Shown: positions 16,714-25,210, counted from the first letter of the stretch. The stretch: 64,000 bases of DNA from Xylanibacter muris (GCF_013166605.1 NZ_JABKKF010000001.1:496001-560000); one strand, 5' to 3'. The notes: generated from the letters alone by a model not told the origin. Numbers and translations are program-made.

Positions 16714-16800
16714 AATGAATGGCATGTTCACGCTTGATGAACATGCTATTCACGGCCGATGAACATGCCATTCATTGAGCGTGAATAGGCCATTCATTGG
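16714..16800. repeat. Array of four short palindromic units (family 2)
   Basis: Four units of about 22 bp built from TGAAT or TGAAC, a six-base core and ATTCA or GTTCA. They pair in more than one way: 16715-16730 is the exact reverse complement of 16760-16775 (16 bp), 16746-16754 of 16780-16788 (9 bp), and 16714-16723 of 16789-16798 (10 bp), so alternative hairpins compete. It lies between the convergent ends of the frameshifted gene and the acyltransferase gene (16874). The spelling differs from the arrays at 646-712 and 53476-53546, but the unit length and the head-to-tail plan are alike. Confidence 0.75.
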
Positions 16801-16873
16801 AAAAGAATTTTATATACTCCGAAAATGTAAATAGATTTCGAAAAATCATAATACCTCGTGGATTTTAGATAAT

Positions 16874-17794
16874 TTAACAGTGTGCTTTCAGTAGCGTGTA
16901 GAGTTTCACTCCCGTGAACGCAAGTACGACGGATATGATGACTCCTCCGGACACGTAAATGAAAAATCCTGTGTGATGCGAGGATATGAGGTCGATGGGA
17001 ATGGCTTCCATGAAATATACCCACAGGCTGTTTATGCCGATAAAGGAAAGCAACGTGCTGCGAAGTCTTGTCATGGGCGGTATCACCGACATGCGGGCGA
17101 CAATTACTGAAAGAAGGCCGCAGGCTATAATCATGTCGTACAGATAGAATTTCCACGAAAAGATGAATAATATAATGAGCGCGGTGAGTGACCGCCAGCC
17201 ACCGGTGCGTAGAGATTTCCGTTTGGCATGTAAGATGCCCAACGGAAAGCATATCACTGTGTTGTACCACCATGACGGGACATCATATATCATACATACC
17301 GCCATATATGTCACCGTGACTAAGGCCATCAGTGCGGCAGCCTGGTTTCGCACGTATTTGTAGAGCGACATATATATAGTGCAGCAACAGACTATCACAC
17401 GGAAAAACCATGTGTCGGCTTCCGGCATCTTAAGAGACAGGAAATCCGTTATCCATCCGTAAGTGACGGCAGAAGGATTGAAGACGGCAAAGCTGGCCGT
17501 ATAGAATGCCCAAAAGAAGAGATAGGGGATAAAAAGGCGTGAAAGGCGTCTGCGGAGATACCGGCTGTCTATGGAATTCCGCTCCAACGACAGTGTAAGA
17601 CCGTAGCCGCTGAGAAAGAAAAAAATGCCGGTTGCGAACGTGCCGGATTGCAATACCCGGGAGAGGTGTAGGGCAGATATAAGTCCGGGAAACTCGTTTG
17701 CCGTATGCGAAAAAACAATCAGGAGCATGCAGATGCCGCGTATGGTATCCGTATAGCTCCTGAAGAGAAATGTATCTTTGGGGTTCTGTGTCAT
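16874..17794 (-). CDS. Acyltransferase 3 family membrane protein
   Basis: Membrane O-acyltransferase of about ten helices, probably acting on an extracytoplasmic sugar. The start is taken at MTQNPKDTFLFRSY (17794), 12 bp after the stop of the preceding barrel gene. A longer frame reaches 17905 but runs inside that gene. Marks: SYTDTIRGICMLLIVFSHTA with the conserved Arg and His, GTFATGIFFFLSGYGLTLSL, and RLSRLFIPYLFFWAFY. 306 residues. Co-transcription with the outer-membrane gene is likely; the substrate is unknown. Confidence 0.87.
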   Translation of the reverse strand: MTQNPKDTFLFRSYTDTIRGICMLLIVFSHTANEFPGLISALHLSRVLQSGTFATGIFFFLSGYGLTLSLERNSIDSRYLRRRLSRLFIPYLFFWAFYTASFAVFNPSAVTYGWITDFLSLKMPEADTWFFRVIVCCCTIYMSLYKYVRNQAAALMALVTVTYMAVCMIYDVPSWWYNTVICFPLGILHAKRKSLRTGGWRSLTALIILFIFSWKFYLYDMIIACGLLSVIVARMSVIPPMTRLRSTLLSFIGINSLWVYFMEAIPIDLISSHHTGFFIYVSGGVIISVVLAFTGVKLYTLLKAHC

Positions 17795-17805
17795 TATACA
17801 GGTGG

Positions 17806-20286
17806 TTATTCGTAACCTCCGAATCCTCCTGTGTCGTCGCCTCCGCTGTTCATCTCCTCCTGCTGAGGCTTTCTTTTCTTGGCACTCATATTGCCGAAAT
17901 TCCATGTGAGTGAGACGTTGAAATTCGGGTCGCGCCAGTTTTTCTGATGACGCTCAAATGAGTCGCTGCTTGTGAAATTCTCCCATTTGCGGGTGTTGAA
18001 TACATCGCGCCAGTTGATGGAAAGTGCAAGGGCCTTGTTGAGGAAGGACTTACGCAGTCCGAGGTCGAGACTCGCGTTGTGCTTGCGGTATCCCTGGGTT
18101 ATCACGCGGCGTGAACGGTAATTGCCCGTTGCCTGGAAAGATATGTCGTAAGGCAGGATGACGCTGGCGAGCATACGTGCGTCCCATGAGAAGTTCTCAT
18201 CTGAACGGCCTGTGACGGTCTGGTCACCGATGAGGTAGCTGAAACCGTCAAGCTTGTAATAATATGCGTTCACTGTGGTGGTGAGGTCGAGTATTCTGAA
18301 GAATTTGTCTTTCATGATAAGCTCCACTCCCGCGCTCTGGCTCTTGGCCACATTTTCGTTTGTAGAGTAAATGACGCCTCCTTCGTTGTATGTCACCCGC
18401 TGTATGACATCGGTTGTCGGACGGTAGTATGAACCTATGGAAAGAGTGTGGTCCGTCCATGATTTCAGGAAGTTGAGCGTGAATGAATTTGTGTATTCAG
18501 GGGTCAGCTCCGGATTACCGAACGACACCATCGAGGCGTCTCTTGTGTTTCGGAAGTTGTTGAGCTCACCTCCCCACGGGCGGCGCAGGCGGCGGGTGTA
18601 GTTGAGCTGGAGCTGTGCCGTCTCCGTAAGGCTGTAGTTGAGGAACAGGCTTGGGAACAGCTGGAAATAGTCTTTCTTGAAAGGCTTGTCGCGCAATGAG
18701 GCATCGTGCTCCTGTTCCCATGTGTAGCTCTCGGTATTCACATTCCAGTATTCTCCGCGCAAACCGGCCATAACGCCTATCGGACCGAGTTTTGTAGTCA
18801 CTGTGGCATATAGGGCATGCACATCGTTGTCGTAGATGAAGCGGTTATAGTATTCACGGTCTTCTACCTGGTCGTGACCGTCCCAGTTACGGTTGTCGAT
18901 CCATGCCTCCTGTGGTGTGTTCTCGTGTGAGAAGCGGCCGTTATATCCGGCCTCAATCCTGAAATTGTCGGTTATCTGGTTCTCATAGTCGAGCTTGGCC
19001 TCCCATGAACGGTTGTTGATGAACATCGGGCGGTACTGATATGTGTATGTGGTGGGGGCTCCTGTTTCTATCCACTCCGTGCTGTCGCGGTAGAAGTTGT
19101 CCTGATCGCTTTTCCACTTGCCGAATGTAAGGTTGAAATCTATTTTATGCTTTTCGCTGAAGGTGTGGACATATCCGAGCTCTCCGTGATACATGTTCAT
19201 GTCTCCTCCTCCGGTGTTGTTGCGGTACATTATGTGTGTGTCGTTCTGTGCGCCTACCGTTCCATAACGGTATGGGGTGAAGGAGTATTCGTCGCGTTTC
19301 CCGAGCATCGTCATTCCGGAAAGGGATATGTCGTCTTTTTTTGTGAGATGCCATGTCAGGCCGGCACGCGCAAACAGATTGCGGCCGCTGTGTTCTGACT
19401 CGCTCTCGTAGTTCTGATACTGGTTTGTCTTCAGGTATGTCTGTTCGCTCGATGAACCTCCCTTGCTTTTACGCTGGCGCCATCCGAGATTGGCGTATGC
19501 ATCGAGCGTGCCGCTGGAATAGTTGATGTTTCCTCCTGTGTTCCAGCCGCCCTGGTTCTGCACTCCGGCACGCAGTGAGCCGTAATATCCGGCCTTGCGG
19601 TCGCGCTTGAGCACGATATTTATGATGCCGGCACTTCCTTCCGGACTGAATTTTGCACTCGGGTTGTCGATGACTTCGATTTTCTCGATGCTCTCGGCCG
19701 GTATCTGCTGGAGTATTTCCCCGCGGTTGTCGGAGGTAAGACCGCTTGCCTTGCCGTTAATCCATACTTCCACGCTTGAGCTTCCGCGCAGGGATATCTC
19801 ACCGTCTGTGGTCACTTCTACGGACGGGATGTTCTCAAGCAGGTCTGTGGCCGAGCCTCCGGCTGCGGCAAGGACCTGGTCTACAGAGAATGTCTTGCGG
19901 TCCACTTCGAGCTTCATCTGTGAGCGTTGGCCGGTAACCTGCACCTCTTTCAGCATCTGACGGTCTTCGGCAAGATAAAGCACAGGAAAATTCGACCGTG
20001 GGCTTGCCTTTGAAAGCGAGAACTTGCGGTTGATGCTTTTATATCCTACATAAGATATTGTTAACTGGTAGTCACCGTAAGCGATATTGCCGATGGCGAA
20101 CTGTCCTTTTGCATCGGTGACCGACCCTTTCACCATTTTTCCGGTGGCGGCGTCTTTCACGCTTACGTTTACAAACTGCAATACTTCATTGGTCTGTTTA
20201 TCCAAAACACGTCCCCTTACCGTTCCTTGCGCGAAAGAGATCATACTTGCCGCAAGAAACAGACAAATAAAAAATAATCTATTCAT
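17806..20286 (-). CDS. Outer-membrane beta-barrel protein with carboxypeptidase-like regulatory domain and plug
   Basis: TonB-dependent-receptor-like protein of 826 residues. Signal peptide MNRLFFICLFLAASMISFAQ; a CarboxypepD_reg-like domain at about 20-105 (GTVRGRVLDKQTNEVLQFVN, YQLTISYVGYKSI); a plug at about 120-225 (SATDLLENIPSVEVTTDGEI, GSAGIINIVLKRD); then a barrel with many alternating aromatic strands. The C-terminus carries an extra Gly-rich tail (MNSGGDDTGGFGGYE) instead of ending on an aromatic barrel strand. This subfamily (outer-membrane beta-barrel family 3) often lacks a SusD partner, and none is present here. Ligand unknown. A terminator separates it from the GH97 gene. Confidence 0.9.
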   Translation of the reverse strand: MNRLFFICLFLAASMISFAQGTVRGRVLDKQTNEVLQFVNVSVKDAATGKMVKGSVTDAKGQFAIGNIAYGDYQLTISYVGYKSINRKFSLSKASPRSNFPVLYLAEDRQMLKEVQVTGQRSQMKLEVDRKTFSVDQVLAAAGGSATDLLENIPSVEVTTDGEISLRGSSSVEVWINGKASGLTSDNRGEILQQIPAESIEKIEVIDNPSAKFSPEGSAGIINIVLKRDRKAGYYGSLRAGVQNQGGWNTGGNINYSSGTLDAYANLGWRQRKSKGGSSSEQTYLKTNQYQNYESESEHSGRNLFARAGLTWHLTKKDDISLSGMTMLGKRDEYSFTPYRYGTVGAQNDTHIMYRNNTGGGDMNMYHGELGYVHTFSEKHKIDFNLTFGKWKSDQDNFYRDSTEWIETGAPTTYTYQYRPMFINNRSWEAKLDYENQITDNFRIEAGYNGRFSHENTPQEAWIDNRNWDGHDQVEDREYYNRFIYDNDVHALYATVTTKLGPIGVMAGLRGEYWNVNTESYTWEQEHDASLRDKPFKKDYFQLFPSLFLNYSLTETAQLQLNYTRRLRRPWGGELNNFRNTRDASMVSFGNPELTPEYTNSFTLNFLKSWTDHTLSIGSYYRPTTDVIQRVTYNEGGVIYSTNENVAKSQSAGVELIMKDKFFRILDLTTTVNAYYYKLDGFSYLIGDQTVTGRSDENFSWDARMLASVILPYDISFQATGNYRSRRVITQGYRKHNASLDLGLRKSFLNKALALSINWRDVFNTRKWENFTSSDSFERHQKNWRDPNFNVSLTWNFGNMSAKKRKPQQEEMNSGGDDTGGFGGYE

Positions 20287-20329
20287 AACAGAACTATGAC
20301 TTTAAATAATCCATTTGGTTTAATCTTCT

Positions 20330-20368
20330 TAAAAAATGCAGGCGGGAGTGATCGGTTTCCCGCCTGCC
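20330..20368 (-). terminator. Intrinsic terminator between the GH97 and barrel-protein genes
   Basis: GCAGGCGGGA (20338-20347) pairs with TCCCGCCTGC (20358-20367). On the minus strand the helix is followed by ATTTTTT. It lies about 90 bp past the GH97 stop. Confidence 0.75.
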
Positions 20369-20454
20369 ATCCTGAACAATCTATAAAAACATTCTTTTGC
20401 ATCACACAATGATGCTCTCTAATCATTATCCTTGTTCAATCTCATTACTCTTTG

Positions 20455-22431
20455 TTACTTTAATATCATTCCACCCTTGGGCTGAAGAATAACCTTTGCG
20501 GTGCCGTTCTTTCCTATTTTAAGTTTCGACAGCATTCCGTCAGGTATGGCATACGCCTCCGGATCCGCGTTCTTTCCTGTTCTTGCCTTCTTGTCTGTAT
20601 AGTAGTCTACGGATGTTCCTGCGGACATCGGCACGGAGATGTTAAGTTTCAATTCCTCGTTTGTGCCGTTCAGTCCGGCCACATACCAGTCGTCACCGTG
20701 TCTGCGGGCTATCACCACATACTTGCCCGGGTATCCGTCTATGAATCTTGTTTCGTCCCATTGTGTCGGAACCGTTTTCAGGAAATCTTTCTCAAACTGC
20801 GGGAGTTCGGTGAGATTGTTTGGCTGTATGGCTATGCATTGTATGGCAGACTGGTTGACTATCGATGCAGCCATTTCGAATATATCCGACGTGTAACGCT
20901 GGTGGCGGCTGTTGTTGTCCCGCGACATGCGTCGGTTCATTATAGTGCCTCCCCAGTCCATGGATGCCACTGCGTTGCGGCAGAAAGGATGCATGGTCAG
21001 TTCGAATCCTTCCTGACGGGCGTGATGGTCGGAGAAATAGACATTCTCGGAAGCGAGCACTGCCTCGCTGCTTACAAAATTCGGATACATCTTCTCCCAT
21101 CCCCGCGGTAGGGTGCATCCGTGGAATATTACCTGCAGGCCGAAATCGTTGGCGTCGCTCAGTATGTCCTCATACAACTGCATGGTGTGCTGTTTGTCAC
21201 CGGCGAAGAAGTCTACCTTGATGCCTTTTACACCGATGCTTTTCAGCCATGCCATCTCCCGCTTGCGGCTCACAGAGGTGTTCATGCAGTTCTTAGGAGT
21301 CTGAGGAGCGTCATTCTCCGCTCCGTTTGAGTTGTACCACAGCATCAGAGAGACGCCTTTTCCCTTTGCATAACGGCTCAGCTCGGTAATGCGGTCGCGG
21401 CCTATCTGGGCATCCCAGAAATTGTCTACAAGCACATATTCATAGCCCATTTCGCCTGCAAGGTCTATAAATGCCTTCTGGTCGTTATAGTTGATGGACT
21501 TGTCCTGCCATATCAGCCAGCTCCATGTGTATCGTCCGGCCCCGTATTGTTCTGAAGCCTTGTACTTTTCTTCCACAACATCGTATGGGATGGTTGTCTC
21601 CACGATTGGCTTTAATGTGTTTCCTACGGTGACGGTACGCCACGGTGTGGCTCCGGGAAGTGGCATCGCCGCTGTTGACGTTCCCCAGCCGTTGGCTTCT
21701 CCCTGCATGGGGAATGTCACCTGGTAGCCGTTCTCCACATTGTAGTCTGACAGATGGCTGCCAACATAGCCTCCGTCGTTTCCTGTCTCGCTGACGAGCA
21801 CCCAACCATCGTTGCCCACATGGAAAAGGCACGGAAAGGTGTATCCCTCGCCATATCTTGATTTTTCCGTCATAGCCGCATCCGGCTTATACTCTTCCTC
21901 GTAGCTCGGTTTTGTGCGTTTCCAACCCACCATGGCATCTGATTGCGGGCAGATGAAAGTGGTTGTGTTCTGCGGCAGACGGAAAGATGTCATTTCCTCG
22001 TTGACAACCATTGTGGCTGTCTCGCCCTGTTGCGGAAATGAATAGCGGAATGCCACATCGTTGTCGGAAACATTGAAGGTGACTGTCATCTTCTGCCTGT
22101 CTGAATTCTCATAGTTTATGTTTATCTGGTTGGCAACGTAATGCACGTAAGAGGTCTTCGTGGTGCGCATGCTGTAGGTTTTGTCGATACGCTTTTCATT
22201 AAAGTCTTTCATGGAAAGACCGTTGCTGAAGTCACCGATATTGGTCTTAAGGCCTAATGCCGAGCGTTCCATCATTTGTTTCCCATCGTAGACTATGGAA
22301 TAAAAGGCGCGTCCGTCATTGTCTTCAACAGTCACGGCAAGTTTTCCGTCGGGTGATTTCACTGTCTGCACACCGGCAAGGACACCGGAAAATGTGAGAG
22401 ACATGAAGCAGCTAAAAAGAATCTTCTTCAT
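20455..22431 (-). CDS. Glycoside hydrolase family 97 (probably retaining alpha-galactosidase type)
   Basis: Secreted alpha-glycosidase. Signal peptide MKKILFSCFMSLTFSGVLAG; an N-terminal beta-sandwich (about 20-270) with SPDGKLAVTVEDND; and a catalytic barrel with YEYVLVDNFWD and GVKGIKVDFFAGDKQ. Asp407 in KVDFF corresponds to the nucleophile position of retaining GH97 enzymes such as BT1871; inverting SusB-type members lack it and use glutamates. Further candidates are Glu456 and Glu462 in SSEAVLASENVYF. C-terminal beta domain from about 560. 658 residues, typical. It starts 20 bp after the polysaccharide deacetylase gene and shares its promoter. The retaining assignment rests on this one motif. 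Confidence 0.92.
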   Translation of the reverse strand: MKKILFSCFMSLTFSGVLAGVQTVKSPDGKLAVTVEDNDGRAFYSIVYDGKQMMERSALGLKTNIGDFSNGLSMKDFNEKRIDKTYSMRTTKTSYVHYVANQININYENSDRQKMTVTFNVSDNDVAFRYSFPQQGETATMVVNEEMTSFRLPQNTTTFICPQSDAMVGWKRTKPSYEEEYKPDAAMTEKSRYGEGYTFPCLFHVGNDGWVLVSETGNDGGYVGSHLSDYNVENGYQVTFPMQGEANGWGTSTAAMPLPGATPWRTVTVGNTLKPIVETTIPYDVVEEKYKASEQYGAGRYTWSWLIWQDKSINYNDQKAFIDLAGEMGYEYVLVDNFWDAQIGRDRITELSRYAKGKGVSLMLWYNSNGAENDAPQTPKNCMNTSVSRKREMAWLKSIGVKGIKVDFFAGDKQHTMQLYEDILSDANDFGLQVIFHGCTLPRGWEKMYPNFVSSEAVLASENVYFSDHHARQEGFELTMHPFCRNAVASMDWGGTIMNRRMSRDNNSRHQRYTSDIFEMAASIVNQSAIQCIAIQPNNLTELPQFEKDFLKTVPTQWDETRFIDGYPGKYVVIARRHGDDWYVAGLNGTNEELKLNISVPMSAGTSVDYYTDKKARTGKNADPEAYAIPDGMLSKLKIGKNGTAKVILQPKGGMILK

Positions 22432-22451
22432 TTCGATACGTCTTATTGTTG

Positions 22452-23426
22452 TTATTTGAGGTTATATTGGTGTATGATTGTTATCTTTCCTCCATTAGGG
22501 TTGAAATCAAACATTAAATCCCTTTCTTTCCTATATATGTTCAGTTTGACACCGTCCTGGCTCGCGACAATGTTTCCGGGCGTGTCTTCATTGCTGTTGC
22601 CGCATACAGTCATGGTCAAAGGAACATTAAAGATTTTCGGGTCAAGACCCGTTTGCATTGCTATTTCTGTAATGTTCCCTTTTGTTCTGACTTTTAGTTT
22701 TATATTGTCACGTTCCTGTATATATGCGGAAACATCGTGTAATGGCGCAATCCAAAGGCTGTCGCGTCTGCTGCATGCATAGTCTATATGGTTCCATAAT
22801 ATACTGGGGTCTGTAAACGCGTCATAGCCTGTTGTGATGCCGTGGGTCATGCCAATGCCCCATTCTCCGTGCGATATTATGCCATCAATCCATTTCTTCA
22901 GCCATTCTGTATCACGTTTTGAGCCGATGCTGATTTGAAAAGTGCGTGTTCCTGTCCGGTCTTGGGAACAGAATTCCACGGCTGTGTCTGTTTTTCTGTT
23001 TCCAGGATAGAAATATGTGCGTGGAAACACCCCTACATTATTATATATAGCAGTATCGTTATGTTGTACCTCATAGCGTAGCTCATCAGCGGTGAGGTTG
23101 GTAACGTTGCGGTGTGCCCATCCGTGGTTTGTGATTTCCTGTCCGTCATCTGCCATTTCACGCAGCTGTTCCCAGTTCATGCAAGGAGTGCCTTTCATGT
23201 CATGTCCGACTTTGCTTCCTATGATACAGAAAGAACCTTTTATGTTCCGCTTTTTAAATTCAGGAAAAACTTTTGTGTAATGCTCGAGAAGACCGTCGTC
23301 AAAGGTATAGCTTACGGCAGCCTTGCAGTTGCCATGATATTTTGCAACAGATACGTTTGTCTGCGCATTCAGGCCGCACAGGCAAAATACATACGTGATA
23401 GCGGCTGTAAGGCTTTTATATTTCAT
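22452..23426 (-). CDS. Secreted polysaccharide deacetylase (NodB homology, carbohydrate esterase 4-like)
   Basis: Metal-dependent N- or O-deacetylase of a glycan. Signal peptide ending near LNAQ (residue 22). The NodB domain carries VSYTFDDGLLEHY (Asp43, Asp44) and ITNHGWAHRN (His101, His105), the usual Asp-His-His metal site. The C-terminal half (after about 210) is a beta-rich extension. 324 residues. It leads a two-gene transcription unit with GH97, which suggests stepwise trimming of an acetylated, alpha-linked glycan (inference). Confidence 0.88.
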   Translation of the reverse strand: MKYKSLTAAITYVFCLCGLNAQTNVSVAKYHGNCKAAVSYTFDDGLLEHYTKVFPEFKKRNIKGSFCIIGSKVGHDMKGTPCMNWEQLREMADDGQEITNHGWAHRNVTNLTADELRYEVQHNDTAIYNNVGVFPRTYFYPGNRKTDTAVEFCSQDRTGTRTFQISIGSKRDTEWLKKWIDGIISHGEWGIGMTHGITTGYDAFTDPSILWNHIDYACSRRDSLWIAPLHDVSAYIQERDNIKLKVRTKGNITEIAMQTGLDPKIFNVPLTMTVCGNSNEDTPGNIVASQDGVKLNIYRKERDLMFDFNPNGGKITIIHQYNLK

Positions 23427-23485
23427 CGGAATTGTCGTTTGTTAAACAAATCTCTGATATTTTGGTCGTTTTGCAAAATACGGTG

Positions 23486-23493
23486 CAAATTTA
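23486..23493 (-). promoter_or_regulatory. -7 box (TAAATTTG) of the deacetylase-GH97 unit
   Basis: CAAATTTA on the plus strand reads TAAATTTG on the minus strand, 60 nt upstream of the ATG at 23426. Confidence 0.5.
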
Positions 23494-23644
23494 CATGAAA
23501 ATCCTGAGATTCCCATACCAGCGGGATAAAGAAATGATTTTTATTTATAGGAAAGTTAACGAAATATACGAAAGGGTGCCGGTTTCTTGATTTCATTTCT
23601 TCTCAGCTTGTTGACTTTTTAATGACAAGCCTTTGTAAAATGTC

Positions 23645-23705
23645 ATAATCATCAACAACGGCTGTATCCATGCACGAGGCGGAAACAGCCGTTGTTGATG
23701 ATTAT
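23645..23705. terminator. Long perfect hairpin downstream of the small secreted protein gene
   Basis: 23645-23665 and 23685-23705 are exact reverse complements (21 bp) around a 19-nt loop. The first arm base lies 9 bp past the stop of the minus-strand gene at 23714. Neither side has a strong U-run, so it may be a stabilising 3' hairpin or a rho-independent terminator of weak type. Confidence 0.55.
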
Positions 23706-23713
23706 AGAGTTGT

Positions 23714-24091
23714 TCAATGTCTGCAACATTGTTGCTTGTTGCAATGGGTATTGTTGCAATGGGTGTCGGATATTACCTGAACTTTTTGTAATTTACCATT
23801 GAGCATGAACGTCAAATAGCAATTATTAAATGTCTTGAATTTCTTGAATCCGGCGGAGATTGTAAGGGTCCTGCCGGTATGTGTGGTTTTCAGTTCCTTG
23901 CACTTGTAGGCCGTACCATTGTTATGGAAAACCACATCCTCAAGAATATGTTTGGAGTTTACAGAGTTTACTTCTACAATGACTGTTGTCTTGTTTTTGA
24001 AGTTGTTCAATGATTTGAACTTTGAAGAAGCCCATGTGGAACACGTTATCAATCCCAAAAGAGTCATAAAGATTAATTTCTTCATACGCAA
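23714..24091 (-). CDS. Small secreted protein with Cys/His-rich tail
   Basis: Not recognised. 125 residues with a signal peptide (MRMKKLIFMTLLGLITCSTWA), then a beta-rich body (TTVIVEVNSVNSKHILEDVV, RTLTISAGFKKFKTFNNCYL) that looks like a small beta-sandwich, ending at KLQKVQVISD. The last 16 residues, THCNNTHCNKQQCCRH, come from a 15-nt direct repeat (about 23735-23765, core TTGCAATGGGT twice), so the Cys/His tail may be an expansion at the end of the frame rather than an evolved metal site. The leader from its promoter is about 160 nt. Confidence 0.6.
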   Translation of the reverse strand: MRMKKLIFMTLLGLITCSTWASSKFKSLNNFKNKTTVIVEVNSVNSKHILEDVVFHNNGTAYKCKELKTTHTGRTLTISAGFKKFKTFNNCYLTFMLNGKLQKVQVISDTHCNNTHCNKQQCCRH

Positions 24092-24526
24092 TAATTTATC
24101 CCTTGGCTCTGAGGGATGATAAACGGTGAAAGAAAACGTGAGCCGATTATACCAATCTTTGTCCGATTGTTTCTTTTTATATTTTCTGCAACTACAAGAT
24201 CATGTATAACGTTTCTTGTCTTTATATATTGTGAACCGACCGTTGTCGATTCATTTGCAAATATACGACATTTTTCTAAAAGTCTGTTGCTTTATGATTA
24301 AATTTGTTGACGTTTTTCTTGAATAAAGTAAAAGAATGTAATAAATTGATGGCAAAAATTGAAACTTTTGCAATCAGATGTTTGGGGTATGCTGTGTTTT
24401 TTATGCAAATATGATAATGTTTTAGGGATACAGGAACATAAGTGATTTACAATTTAAAAGGAAAAGAAAATATCAGGATTGTCGCTGGAATTTAAGTATG
24501 ATTTGTTGGTTTTCAATGAATTTTCT
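24092..24526. other. Intergenic region with the promoter of the small secreted protein
   Basis: No gene is supported in these 435 AT-rich bp. It contains a minus-strand -7 box TATATTTG at 24258-24265. The rest holds nothing I can name. Confidence 0.5.
24258..24265 (-). promoter_or_regulatory. -7 box (TATATTTG), probably of the small secreted protein gene
   Basis: CAAATATA on the plus strand. It is the nearest good TAnnTTTG match to the gene starting at 24091 and gives a leader of about 160 nt. Confidence 0.4.
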
Positions 24527-24534
24527 TATCTTTG
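24527..24534 (+). promoter_or_regulatory. -7 box (TATCTTTG) of structured RNA copy 2
   Basis: TATCTTTG is an exact consensus match, with a TTTG at 24502-24505 at the proper distance (21 nt) for a -33 box. The first paired base of the RNA follows 3 nt later. Confidence 0.7.
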
Positions 24535-24537
24535 CAG

Positions 24538-24751
24538 TTGGATTGAGTTCGCTCTTTCCAAGACATATTAGAAAAGAAAGAAGCGTTATGCTTATCTTGT
24601 AATTTTGAGAACGTAGGAAATTTTCAAAAGAATGTACAAGGGTGGCATAGTGGTTCTCACGCTATAGCGTGGGCTGCTATTACTACATCTGTACATTCGG
24701 GTTTCCTACGACCTTCAAAATTAAGACGTAGCATAGTCAGTTCCACGCTTT
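24538..24751 (+). ncRNA. Structured RNA leader, copy 2
   Basis: Same architecture as 15465-15674. The 5' hairpin pairs 24538-24542 with 24557-24561 and GAG with CTC around TTCG. The outer helix pairs 24580-24586 with 24745-24751. Inner helices are 24600-24608 with 24715-24723, 24612-24620 with 24702-24710, and 24630-24638 with 24690-24698, all 9 bp. The apical hairpin 24656-24662 with 24667-24673 keeps the TATA loop. The loop-proximal block (GGCATAGTGGTTCTCACGC) is identical in both copies, whereas two of the helices differ in sequence but stay paired. It ends 53 nt before the ATG at 24805. Confidence 0.78.
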
Positions 24752-24804
24752 GTAATATAATTAATTCATTGTGGTAGCTGGAGGAGAAATTTAGATAAAA
24801 AACT

Positions 24805-25210
24805 ATGAGAAGAATTGTGTTACTATTCCTACTCCTTCCTTCCTTTATGTTCGTAGGGTGCAAAAATGATGCACAAAAATCAGTTACAAAAGAAGATGTA
24901 CAATTTGTACAGGCGTATTGCAGTACGGTTCAAATTGTTTTCAACACAAAATATTTGGACTTTCCTTAAACTTGACACACAAACAGGACAAATATGGCAA
25001 GTACAGTATAGTGTGGATGAGGATAAAGGACGTTTGGAATATGATTTAAATCTTAATACGCTTATAAACGGTCAAAAAAGAATAAATGGACGTTTTGAGC
25101 TTTATCCGACACAAAACATTTATAATTTTGACCAAGTAGATGGAAAAATGTGGCAAGTTTAATGGTCATTTGATGAAGAAAGACGTGCTGTTTTGCCGAT
25201 AAATAAGTAA
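24805..25210 (+). pseudogene. Broken lipoprotein gene downstream of RNA copy 2
   Basis: The first frame encodes a lipoprotein signal (MRRIVLLFLLLPSFMFVGCK, lipobox FVGC) and stops after about 51 codons. A frame displaced by +1 carries RFKLFSTQNIWTFLKLDTQT, then IWQVQYSVDEDKGRLEYDLN and FELYPTQNIYNFDQVDGKMW, two repeats of a domain common in Bacteroidales hypothetical proteins. It ends QV, TAA (25160-25162), and the frame beyond reads WSFDEERRAVLPINK to TAA at 25208. The first repeat has WQVQYS at the corresponding place, so the TAA probably replaced CAA (Gln). One frameshift and one nonsense change therefore separate this from an intact gene of about 135 residues. Confidence 0.72.

Noticed and set aside
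17795..17905. Upstream start for the acyltransferase at 17905
   Set aside because: The extra 37 residues overlap the barrel-protein gene in another frame and are a low-complexity Arg-rich shadow; the start at 17794 fits the family N-terminus.
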